Below are positions 21,101 through 33,300 of a DNA stretch of 64,000 nt, piece by piece. The DNA comes from Antedon mediterranea (Eukaryota; Echinodermata; Crinoidea; Comatulida; Antedonidae). The notes below the pieces were generated by a model. It did no database searches. It was not told the DNA's origin and saw only the letters and a list, made by a program, of their open reading frames with translations. Position 1 is the stretch's first letter. Each line of letters opens with the position of its first letter. Where the stretch lies: contig NC_092677.1 of NCBI RefSeq assembly GCF_964355755.1, positions 3,229,001-3,293,000 of the forward strand. The letters are read 5' to 3'. Both the position numbers and the translations under genes were made by a program.

Positions 21101-24100
21101 TGAAGAGACTACCAAACCCAAAGCAGGAAAGAAAGGCAAAAAGAAACCAATTGGCGACCCCTCCCTTGAAGATGCACTCAAACTTGGTTTACCCCAACTT
21201 CAAGCAGACATTCTAGCACTTCAGAAAGTCAAGGAAGATGGTCCAAAGAAGAAAAAGAAAACAAAGACAGACGAAGAACCTCCAAACGCAACAAAAGGAG
21301 GACGCCGAGGTTCAATAAAAGCAGACTCTACAAAAATGGCGGGAAGAAGACGAAAGGTATCATCTGGACGTAGAGTAAGTGGTGAGATGGGACCATTGAC
21401 CAAAGCGAACTTGGCACGTTTGGAGCAGATTGCCAATAAAGCGATGGGAAAGTCTTGTGACAACGAAGACAAGCTTAAGTTACCAGAGATTAAGAAGCCG
21501 AGCATAATATCTATAGGCACTGAGCAAACAGTCAGTCAATCAGAATGTGATCCAATGGTTTCCTCTTTACCTAGCCTGACAAACAAGTCCCACTTAAGCG
21601 CCTTCCACAAAGTTTCTGTAACGGAACCATGTTATGTCTATTGGAACTTAAGATCCGTTGTCAATAAAACCGAAATTGTTAGCGTGTTTGACACAATTGT
21701 TTCGGACAGACTTGCAGGGGGTCCGTTTGAAAATTTCTTACGTAGAAACGGTCAGCAACAAAACATCAACTGCTTGAAATTCTGGCAGAAGTCTGAAGAT
21801 TACCTAAACACTGCCATCTATCAATGTGATGTCAGCGGCCATAGAGTAAGGTACATTACTGCAATGCATATCAAAACAGTATATCTTGCCAGCTCCAGTA
21901 GTCAGTGTATTCAACTTGGAAATGACCTGATGGAAAAATTGGCGGAATACCTGACATTGGATAGTTATGTTGCAGACGAATTTGTTCGATATGTACAAGG
22001 CCTGGTTTGTGAAAAGCTGAGAGAAGTGTTGCAACTGTTCAAGAAGTACGATGGAGAGGACTTTCTCAATCGAACGGTACGGTCGAGATGGACATATAAT
22101 AGGCTTACAGTATATTCAATTCAATCCCATCATATCACTTTCAAACGTCTTATTTCTATTTTTACAGACAAGAAAGAAAGCGGCCAGGTTTTGGATGAAG
22201 CGAAGTGATCAACAACAAGCAGCGTCAATCCTGCCATCCAGCTTGACTAACCATCAGCAGCCACCTAAAAAGGACGACATTACCGACGACAAGTCTGGTA
22301 ATGCCACGACCTCCAAGACCAACGCTGACGATGATACAGGTCTTTCAAAGGCTCTTGTTCCGCGCAGAATGATAAAATCATTAGAGCGTGCAAAAAGCTT
22401 GTCAGCTTTCGCAAGTAAGTTATTAGACTTGATCTTAAAACATTTCGATCTGTATCAAAAAAATATATCCGAATAATGTTTATACATTTTAATGCTCGTT
22501 CTTGATGTTAAAATCAAGTAAAATTCTTTATTTATTAATTTTGTATCTGATTAACAAATATTAATAGCAAAAAAACGTATTTTTCTGATTTTGTTTAGAA
22601 AACGAAAATGAAGACAGCATGGCCGACTTGTCAGATCCAGATAGTGACAGTGACGATGAAGGAAGTTTGAAACCGACAAAGATTAAAGTTATTCGTAAAT
22701 GTTAGTACACAATAAAAAGTAATTACATGAATTAGAAAAGACATGCATTTATTTTTGGATCACTTCTATAAATCAGCAATCTGTTTTGATCTTAGGTAAA
22801 GAGGAAGTGAAATATATCGAAGAACCAGAGAAGATCGAATCGAAAGAAGAAACAAAAGCAGTGGAAAAAATAGAAATTAGACGTACACAAACTGGCAGAA
22901 TAGAATCAAAAGATATGTTGAAAGCTAGCGGCTCAACTTTAGAAACTATCAAGAAAAATGGCAAGACTCTCCACCGACCGTTGCAACCCAAGTAAGACTT
23001 GTCTAACTTCAGTATGATGTTCCCTTCGTTATCTTTAAATTCGTTATCTTAAATTCGTTATTATATAAGTATACAAATACTGGTGCCAATTTCAGATAAT
23101 TCAATGAGATACTAAAGGCCAACTCGGACAGCGTCGTACGACAAGTCCAGACGAAACTTCTTGACTCTTCTGTGCTGTCTGAGTTGAATCCCGACGAGAC
23201 GAGTCGTCTGATCGTGAGAAAGCGTCGGACGTAGTTTTTAGGTCATCGAGAGAAATTGTTTAATTTTGTATCGGGTGTCGTCGTACGACGCTGTCTGAGT
23301 TGGCCTTTAAACATTAGTCCTCTGGTGCCTTTCAACTACATTATGTCTACATGATCTCTTAATTTACTGGTGACTTTTTTCAGTGAGACATTCACATATA
23401 GCTCTCAACTTGAGTTCATCAGTCCTCTTTCTTCTTTTCAATTCCAGTATGTCTCCATGTTATTTCATCTCTTAACGTTAATTTCAGATCATTTAGTGAG
23501 ATACTCAGAGACAGCTCTCAACTTGAGTTCTTCAAACGATTCTTGGCACGTGAGAAGAGTGACTTGCCAATCCTCTTTTGGCAATCTGTGGAGAATATGA
23601 AGAATGTTTGCAAAGACGCCAAATCACGACAAAGCAAGACCAACCAGATTGTCAGAAAGTACTTCAACAAATCCACTGGATATGGTATGTAGCTTGTTAG
23701 TAAAGAATTTTTATCAAAGCCAAGAAAGCTTGTGCGCATGCGTATAACCACGTTTAATTTCCATACGTACATTCATTCCAGGTTCGGCTTTGCAGTGTAG
23801 CGCTGAAATAATTGAAGATATTCCATATTTGGACAAAGTGACACCTCAGATGATCATGTCAGCTCAGGTCTGTGTCGCTAAGAGCATCGAAGATAATTGG
23901 TGAGCAAATAGACTCCTTAAGCTTCTCCAAATATTTTTAAATTTGTTTTTAAAATTACGATTTGATTTCTCCTTGTATTTGTTTACTTTTCATTGTTATT
24001 CGATTATATTTTTAAGGTTTGAATTATACAGAGACTCATTTCCGGAAGAAGAGGCGGAGACGACAGGGACCGAGTCTCTGCTCACAATTCGAATGGCACC

Positions 24101-26165
24101 AGGACAGAAAAGTGTAAGAATAAACTCATTTAAATGTATAAGCTATCATAGTAATGACATTGTTAATGTTGGTATGCAAGTTCGGTTTCCACTTGAAATG
24201 ACATGTAACTTTGATAATCCGCCGACTGTCGCTTATGATTGGTCAATTCACTGCGTTACGAAGCGTGACGATGCGCAATAATGAAGTAATGCTTTTCGTT
24301 ACTTTCAGAAAGCATTATGGGGAATGTTCATCAGTAATGTGGCCAGCGTTCGACGAGGATTAATGAACCCAGTATTGTTAAACCTATTCGAGAAGTTCGT
24401 GCAAAAAGAAGTTCATAAAGAGCTCGAAAGTAAGCCCATTAGTTAACTTAAATCATCGCAAAAATACAAACATTGTTACAGGTTTATAATAAGCTTTTGA
24501 ATCAAAATGAAAATTGTAAAACTTTACATTACCCCGAGTACAACTCTTTCTTCCTATTTATGTCCGCCGTTTATGCATTACGTCATTCATAACGGATTGT
24601 AACTAGTACGTACCATCGCACTACTGTAAACATTACTTTTTTTCTTGTTTCTGTCAGAACAAAAACAAACCGGTGTTCAATCTAAACGAATGATCTGTAA
24701 CAAAGTAGTGATTGTTGATAGAATACAGAACGACCTCAGATTCTGGGCAGAGGTAGAAAGGTAGGCTACAAATATCGATACGATGATGACAAGTAAAGCT
24801 ACCATTGAACCCCAACTATCAATCTTGCCCCGTGTTTATGTCGTTTATGCATTACGTCATTTAATGAATTAATCACGCATAACGGATTGTAACTAGCGCT
24901 GTCACACTACTACCAAGACAGTTTATATTATTGCAAACTATTATCTATCTATCTGTATGATTTTTTGACAGGTACAAACAGTTAACTGATAACGCCGCCA
25001 GAGCAGCCTCACAAGGAACCTACACGATTGACGACGAAGAGTTTGTCCAACTGAAGGCACGAGCCATTATCAGTTGTTACATTGATTCACATGTACTACC
25101 TAAGCTACAGGTTAGTATGGTACTCCCAAATCTGCAACAGTCACTAGATATATCCTAACTGACGAGCGCAAGTCATTGAGATACAAGATTACTGTACGTT
25201 ACATTTGAAACTTCGAATATAAGTTTTCTAACATGGGTATTCACGACTCAATTTCAGATTAACATATCGCAAGAATTAGCAGATCAGATCCTGGATACAG
25301 CAAACAGTGGACTGATAGAAAGAGGATTGTTCCACGACGCGATAGTATCAATATTCGCTGTTGTACTCTATTGCTGGAAAAAGTAAGAATTGTTATGATT
25401 GCTTAGACGTTTTTAGTTTTTAAACTGAGAAAAGAATGAAATTATAGTACAGTGTGCCGAACGACCAATTTGTTAGTTTTATTTGTATAATAACGTTTTA
25501 TTTCGTTAGGTTTTGTAGAGAAAGGATTGCGCCGTCTGAGTCTGCAACATTGACTAAGCCTCCCAAGACCAAGAAACGCAGCAAGAGATCACCATTGAAG
25601 TTTAAGAATGGTCAATACAAATTAAAACACATTACTGGAACATCTGGTGAGCATGAAATCAAACCCAACAATTCAGTCACCGAATGCAAACAAAAACTCC
25701 ACACAAACTCTATACATTTTGTCTCACTTTCTCAAAATTCTCCGCAAACAATCTTTCATTGAAATGTGGCAGTGTTTTTACAATTATTCGCCATGCAAAC
25801 ATTTAAACAATAATATTGCGTAATAATTAGTGTAAGATTTGGTATAAACTTGTTGATTGTTTTACTTGATAGTGGACGACCCACCGAAGATAACGTTCAA
25901 CCTACAGCAGGGCCTGGAACTAATTCTACCGCCTAAACCAAAGTCCGCCGTAAACCACGACCGTTACCGCAACATGATGCGGCAACTATACCAATCCGGT
26001 GAATTTGACAGCGGCGGCACAAACGACATACTACTGAACGTCATGCAGCAGTCGTCACAGGGAATGAGCGCTAAGCAACATAGAAGGTTTAGCCAGTCTA
26101 TAAATAGCATTAGACAACAGTTAAAATTTGCACAGCAATTTATGCCTGCTGGTGTGCCTAACTAA
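18111..26165 (+). CDS. Multi-RGS-domain protein, RGSL1/RGS22 family, copy 1 (20 exons)
   Basis: Exons: 18111-18144, 18237-18322, 18463-18540, 18652-18802, 19168-19425, 19683-19877, 19998-20483, 20584-22076, 22168-22414, 22599-22700, 22796-22991, 23488-23684, 23782-23899, 24017-24113, 24309-24429, 24658-24760, 24972-25110, 25258-25382, 25510-25646, 25873-26165; about 1551 aa in one frame. The N-terminus has FVDYFNIFLSLP and FKTDLYLHYILCK. RGS-type helical blocks are at about 125-200 (GMRRFRTFLVGTAGE), 793-925 (VFDTIVSDRLAGGPFENFL), 1109-1245 (FFKRFLAREKSDLPILFWQ) and 1250-1410. Between the first two lies a disordered Lys/Ser linker with six RRxS-type sites. RGS domains bind G-alpha; the family is testis/cilium-associated. 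RGSL1 fits best from memory, RGS22 is the alternative. ATTAAA at 26262-26267 is the likely polyadenylation signal. Confidence 0.88.
19441..19640. repeat. AATCATAATCACAACAGT repeat in RGSL copy 1 intron 5
   Basis: About 12 irregular units combining AATCATAATCACAACAGT and shorter forms. It is absent from the matching intron of copy 2 (28708-28856), so it arose after the gene duplication or was lost there. Confidence 0.85.
23383..23425 (+). pseudogene. Decayed partial copy of RGSL exon 12, copy 1 locus
   Basis: A CAG acceptor followed by TGAGACATTCACATATAGCT and CTCAACTTGAGTTCATCAG repeats the start of exon 12 (AGTGAGATACTCAGAGACAG...), about 110 bp upstream of the real exon. It lacks the rest of the exon. 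The same relic occurs at 33689 in copy 2, so it predates the gene duplication. Confidence 0.65.
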
Positions 26166-27233
26166 ATGCAATTCAACAAATCCTAGACAGAATATTGTTT
26201 TGTTTATGACGTCATAACGAACTAATACTTTTTCTTCAAACGAAATAATGTTGTTGTATCAATTAAAGTTAAGTAACATAAGTTTCAAATGGTTTTTTTT
26301 AACCGAATAATATGACAATAATACACAAACTCGTGACGACATAATGCGATAGTTGACGACATAATGCGATAGTTGACGTCATAATGCGATAGTGACGTCA
26401 TAATGCGATAGTTGACGTCATAATGCCATAGTTAACGTCATATTGCTTATGAATGAATGTATACATTAGTGGACAGAATTCCAATATCATTATAATCCAT
26501 TAACGATAACATTTTAGATGCTTCGTCACTCTCTTTGGTTTGAACTCAGGGCCTTACTCTACCGATCATTTGCATGTTGTCGCCGTGCGTACAGATAAAA
26601 ATGCGATTGATTTTTAAAATCTCATACTAACTCAATTTAATTCAATTACTAACTAAATGTAGGTTGTAGAACGTTTGATGGTCAATAACTAGCTATCATC
26701 AAAGAACGTTGATATCATTGGTCAGAATAGAATTTCTTTAAAAATGTTAAACATTAAAATGCCTATATGGGTACGATACGGTACGGTATAGGAGAACGTG
26801 CATGGATGGTGCCTAGATTTAGCATAACAGTTAATAACACGTCGTACAGCCTACGTGTTTCTTATCTGCATTTTAATAAGGCTATATACATGGCTGCAGT
26901 CGCGTGCTAAAATTTGAGCAACCGACCTACATAGGCCTAGTGAGCTGTAGAGTCGCGTTTGTACGCGACTAAAAATACTAATATTATAATTGCTGAGAAT
27001 TACCTTAATTTTATTTGACTTATTTGTCCAGCAGTTTTACGTATATGAGTATGTCACATCTTACCTACCACCACACGCCGCTTTGTGAGTCTTGAATGAC
27101 GTCATTTTGTTTGTACACCGTTCTTTTAGCTAGATATTACTAGAGCGCCATTAAATGAAAAAGAATATAGTGCGTATCGTGCGAACAACGCGTCGGGCCG
27201 GCGCAACCTTACATTTTTCCGAAATACGCATCT
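26166..27233. other. Intergenic region between the two RGSL copies
   Basis: Contains the copy 1 3' end, the TGACGTCA-rich array at 26333-26446 and about 700 bp of unassigned sequence. A short stretch at 26515-26580 (GATGCTTCGTCACTCT, CATTTGCATGTTGTCGCC) resembles GGCT exon 2 (16105-16175) and is probably a decayed fragment of it. Confidence 0.55.
26333..26446. repeat. TGACGTCATAATGCGATAGT array after RGSL copy 1 (about 6 units)
   Basis: 19-20-bp units; three contain the perfect palindrome TGACGTCA (CRE/bZIP consensus), the others TGACGACA or AACGTCA. The preceding ACCGAATAATATGACA is also found before the array at 38131-38425, showing that the duplicated segment extended through this site. 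Confidence 0.85.
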
Positions 27234-27247
27234 GTCGCTGTAGTAAC
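27234..27247 (+). promoter_or_regulatory. RFX X-box upstream of RGSL copy 2
   Basis: GTCGCTGTAGTAAC, 135 bp before the ATG, fits RYYNYY-N2-RRNRAC and differs from the copy 1 site at a single base within the pattern. Confidence 0.65.
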
Positions 27248-27381
27248 TAGCACTGGTGGGAGACAACAACAACAAAGGTACACTCGGAACAACCGGCCGT
27301 ACAGGTTTTAATATACGATGTCGGCGATGGCTGAGAGACTTGACGAGTAAAACAATATAAGAAAGGATAAATGAATTTAAA

Positions 27382-30300
27382 ATGGATTTTGATATAAATG
27401 ATTTAGAACCAAAAGGTGAGATCAGTTTTCTATGTTAGTTACTAACGACAGCTCGTACCTAAACATCTAGGCTATGCTAGTGGTGAGGTGATCATAAAAA
27501 ATATTCTTTTTGATTTTCAATCTTTCAGGTCCAATTCCTACCGAGACGGAATTAGCTCGACTGCTTTCTGACCGCACGTTCGTCGATTATTTCAATATAT
27601 TTCTATCTTTACCGGTAAAGTCTAATCAGTGTTTAAAATTTAATATCAATATTCATATTATTATAGGCCCCCTATAATGAATACTTTCTCCGTTTACAGC
27701 ACAACACAGAAACGGTAGCTTTACTTTTTAGGCCTACATAAAATTTACAATCATTTTGTCTTTCATATTTAAACAGATTTTTGCTCAACGGTTGTTATAT
27801 CGTTTCTCGGAGCATGTATTTGAGCTAGACCCTCCTTTAAAACGAACTGAACACGTAAGTTAATATTAGCCTTAATGGTATCATAAGTTATTATAACTAT
27901 GAATACTTCTTGCTTAAAATAAAAGATGAACCTGTAATGTATACTATGAGGTGTGCCTATTGTAAGTTATTCTAAATATCACCTTTAATTCATGTCTTGA
28001 AAGCGTTTAGATCGAGTGAAGTTAATGAGATGGTTGAGAACGCATCGTGCTCCGCTATTCTTTAAAACAGACCTCTACCTACATTACACTCTGTGTAAGC
28101 ATCTACTAAAGACACATTTACACCAGCCAACTCATGCAATTACTACTGAAAACGGTAAATAACGTATAACAATGCATTACATTGAAATTTAGTGGAAGGA
28201 AAAGCTATAAGAGACTATAAAGCTCTGTCCACACTATCAAACTCTGTGACAAACGTCAAACAAATGTGATGTGCCCATAATGATGTCATGGCACACCACA
28301 CTTTTTTTCACAAACCAGTTTGAAAGTGTAGACAGATCTTAATAAGATGAGCATAGACGTGATTGAAAGAATAAGGGCTAGAGATTAAACCTAAGTACAA
28401 TACTATACTGTTTATCTCATTCTCAATATAACAAAAATACGGTAAATAGGATTGGAAGACAAGACAATAGACCGAAACCTTCTTAGCAAATGCTTAAGCA
28501 AAGCATCCGGAATGCGACGCTTTCGGACGTTTTTGGTTGGCACCGCAGGAGAACGAGGCTACGAGTTCTGGATAGATGCCGAACGATTCCGAAAAGCGAC
28601 GAAAGATGACAAAGAACTGAGTCGGGAACTGTTCAGTAAAATCTCGGCCAAGTATTACAAAAATGGAGGAGTTATGGAACTGTGGGACGAATGGAAGCCT
28701 TGTTCAGGTATTGATATAATATTCATCATCTTCGGCCATCATTTCAATTTGATATGATTATCATCATCATTACCGGTATTGATTATAAATTATTATCATT
28801 ATTTGTCTCTGTATCAATGCTAATTTTTGATAAACTATTTCATATTAACAATTCAGAGTTCATGAGTCGCAAACATGGTATATTACCTGTAGATTCTGAT
28901 AAGACGACGACAGATTCCTTTGATACTATAAACACATTAACTATCGTCCAAGGATTTATCCTGAAATCTTTAAAAAATTACTGGGTTCCACGATTTCTGA
29001 TCAGCAGTAAGACAACGTGGATGAAAAATAGAGAAGGTTAGTAAGACGTCATAAGATAATACATCGCTTGTGATTGGTCAAATCACTTGCGTTGCGTGCT
29101 AGTGGTAACCAAGCATAAGTTTTACTTTTATACTCAACCCAGAGGCTAGGACGTTACCTAAACAGTATAATATCACCTTTTCTCTTCAACAGTTCAAAGA
29201 GACATTGTGTATCAACCTGGTTGTTGTATGATTCACGTTCGAAGTTTGTCTGAACTTACCGACACCGACAAAGGTTCCAAAAAACAGGAAGTGATGTCAG
29301 ATAACATTAGGGTTGAAGGCAAGACGCATCTCAACGTGCTGTCAATGTTCACATCGTCGAGTATTAGTACCGAACTGGCAGCCACGTTGAAATTAGAAGA
29401 TACAGTAGTTAATAAAGACCAGTATGACGAGAATGAATGGAACCCACCTGATGGATTGCCTCCACCTAATATTTCCGTGGAAAAAATTTCAGAAGAGACA
29501 GAACCCACTACTCCACCATCAGAATCTCCTGACAACTTGGATATTGAACCAGTACACACACCAGAAGGACAACAACCAATGGTTCCTCAAAAGGAAGGCA
29601 AGTTATAAATGAAAAACGTCGTAAGCAATGACCTTGTTCTCTGTTCAGTTTTTTTAACTTAACTGAGATGTGCCTCTTTGTTTTTCCAGTGGAAACAGTA
29701 GAGAAGAGTAGAGAGCAAAATAGCAAAGAAACAGTATCTCAGAAAACTGAAGAAACATCTGATAAAACAGACGAAATACAACAAGTCATTGAATCTGATG
29801 ACGATAAAAAACAAGAGTTGATGGATAATGATGCTGCAAGAACTTCCATGGGATCGACTGAAAAACAAGACGTTAGAGAAATAAAATCTCCTGGGCCACG
29901 AAAGAAAAAGAAAAACACACCAGAAAAAGGCATCGAATTCAGTGATTTATCAATGCTAATGCAATCACGTACACGCGAATCTAGTGCTGCTGAAGAGACT
30001 ACTTCTAAATTCAAAGGAGGGGAGAAAGGTAAAAAGATTGGCGACCCCTCTCTTGAAGATGCACGCAAACCGGGTTTACGACAACTTCAGAAAGTAAAAG
30101 AAAACGGTTCAAACAATAAAACAGACCCTTTAAACGCTACAAAAGACAAATACAGAGAGTCATTAAAAGCACATTACATAACGATGGGGGGAGGAAGAAG
30201 AAAGACTCCTGGAAAAAATGGTGTAATGAGACCATTAACCAAAGCGAACTTGGCACGTTTAGAGCAGATAGCCAATAAAGCGATGGGGAAGGTTGAGGAG

Positions 30301-33300
30301 AACGAAGAAAGGCATAAGTTACCAGTGATTAATAAGAAGCCGAGCATAACAATAGTCAAGACTGAACAAAAACAAAAAACCAGCCAATCAGAATGCGACC
30401 CAATGGTTTCATCTTTACCTAATCAGACGAACAAGTCTCAGTTAAGCGCATTTCACGATGTTTCTGTTACAGAACCTTGTTACGTCGATTGGAACTTGAG
30501 ATCTGTTGTCAATGAAAATGAGATTGTTAGCGTGTTTGACACCATTGTTTCGGACAGACTTGCTGGAGGTCCGTTTGAAAATTTCTTACGTTGCAATGGA
30601 CAGCAACAAAACATCAAATACTTGAAATTCTGGCAGAAATCAGAAGATTACCTAAACACGGCCATCTATCATTTTGACACCAGCGGTCACAGAGTAAGGT
30701 ACATTGCTGCAATGCATATCAAAACGGTGTATCTTACCAGCTCCAGTAGCCAGTGTATTCAACTTGGAAATCACTTGATGCAAAAATTGGCGGAATACTT
30801 GACACTGGATAGTTATGTCACAGACGAATGTGTTCGGTATGTACAAGGCCTGGTTTGTGAAAAGCTGAGAGAGGTGTTGCAACTGTTCAAGAAGTACGAT
30901 GGAGAGGAATTCCTCAATCGAACGGTACGATTAGTGAATAAAACTAATAGGCCTACAGTATTCAATTTACAAATTCTAGTCAATCAGATCAATCTAAAAC
31001 CTCTTGTTTCTATTTACAGACAAGGAAGAAAGCTGCCAGAGCTTGGATGAAGAGAAGAAGTGATCAACAACCAGCTTCAGTCAGCTTGACTAACAATCAG
31101 CAGCCATCTAAAAAAGACGACATTACCGACGAGAAGTCTGGTGATGCCACGACCTCCAAGACAGATGATTATGGTGATATAGGTCTTTCGAAAGCTCTGG
31201 TTCCGCGAAGAATTATCAAGTCCTTTGAGCACGCTAAAAGTCTATCGTCTTACACAAGTAACGTATCCGGATATTCACCCCCTGGACATTTACCCCCAGG
31301 AAAACTACCCCCCCGGACAACCACCACCTGGACCACTACCCCCTTAGGACAACTACCCCTTTAGGACAACTACCCCCGGACAACTACCCCCCGGACAAAT
31401 ACCCCCTTAGGACAACAACCCCCTTAGGACAACAACCCCCTGGACAACTACCCCCTGGACAACTACCCCCCGGACAATTACCCCTAGGAACAATTACCCC
31501 CCCCCCCCGGACAATTACCCCCACCCCGGGTAATTACCCCGCGGACAACTACCTCTGACACAATACTCGTAGGACAACTACTTCCTGGACAACTACCACC
31601 CAGAAAACTATCCCTTTAGAACAACTACTTTCCGGACGGACAACTACCACCCAGACCATTCAACAACCTGACTCTGCAACAGTGTATAATAGGAATTAAT
31701 AACTATATTTTAATTCGTTACTTTGACGAATTACTATTCATTATTGTAAACAAAAGTAAATGATTGAACATAAATATAGCCTGGTATAAACTGAAGATTG
31801 TCACACATGATCATAGGATAGTCGAACGTATTATAGTATTCCCTGTATTTACTGTAAAGACTGGGTTCGCTAATAATAATAATAATTTTTGCGTCAGGAC
31901 AATGCTTCGATAACCACTGGGTCTTAAAAGAATTAATTTTTGTCTCCAATTTTTCATATATGTATTTTTGTACACTTGAAGAATAATATCACTTTTGATA
32001 TTTGACCTCAATGTTCACTCACCGAATAAACGGCGATCTTTAAATAAATTCCCCTCAAATAAACGGTGACTATGTCACTCCCATGAAACATCATATGGAA
32101 TAATCGGCATCTTTTTCCATTAGATTATACCCCCTCCCATTGAATAAACAACTTTCTTCCAATAAATGTCCACCTAAAAACCACCTAAACAATAAACAGC
32201 CTAGGCCGTTTTTTCAATAAAAATACGGTACTTTAAATCTAGCACATCTAGGGTCTAGCGTGCTGTTAAACAGAATAATCGGTTAAAAACGGGTGTTTCG
32301 AAACTAGAGACCCGAGACCAGAGAAACCGAGACCCAATACGAAAAGGGAGACCTAAATATACGAAAAGGGAGACCCACGTACGAAAAGGGAGACCCCACT
32401 ATACGAAAAGGGAGACCTAAATATACGAAAAGGGAGACCCAAATATACGAAAAGGGAGACCCAAATATACAAAATGGGAGACCCAAATATACGAAAAGGG
32501 AGACCCACTATAAGAAAAGGGAGACCCCACTATACGAAAAGAGATACCACACTATACGAAAAGGGAGACTCTAATATACGAAAAGGGAGACCCAAATATA
32601 GGTCTCCCTTTTCGTATTGGGTCTCGTGTCAGGTCTCTGGTCTCGGGTCTCGGGTCTCTATAGTTTCGAAACACCCGTGGGGGAGGGTAGTTGGTCGGGG
32701 GGAGGGGGGGGGGGGGGGTAGGGTAGTTGGTCGGGGGAGGGGGAGGGTAGTTGGTCGGGGGGGGGGGTAGTTGACCGGGGAATAGTTGACCGGGGGTAGT
32801 TACCCGGGGGTAGTTATCCTAAGGAGGTAGTTGTCCTAAGGGGGTGGTTGTCCGGGGGGGCGTAGTTGTCCTAAGGGGGTAGTTGTCCTAAGGGGGTAGT
32901 TGTCCGGGGGGTAGTTGGTCCGGGGGGTAGTTGTCCTAACGGGTAAACATCCGGGGGGTAACTGTCTAGGGGGTAGGTGTCCTAGAACCCACAAGTAAGT
33001 ATAAACTTGTTCGGGTTCACAACTAATTCCATGTTTACATATTATAACATTTTTTAATACTTTTGGTGTTTCTTAAAGTCTAAAATCTACTTTTGTACTA
33101 CAAATACTACACTATTAAATAGTGAACACCGATGGTTATACCCGTTACATATTGACAAAAAGTATGATTTTTTTAGAAAACGAAGACAGCATGGCCGACT
33201 TGTCAGATCCAGATAGTGACAGCGATGATGAAGGAAGTTTGAAACCGACAAAGATTAAAGTTATTCGTAAATGTTAGTACACTCTTCAATAATCTCTCCA

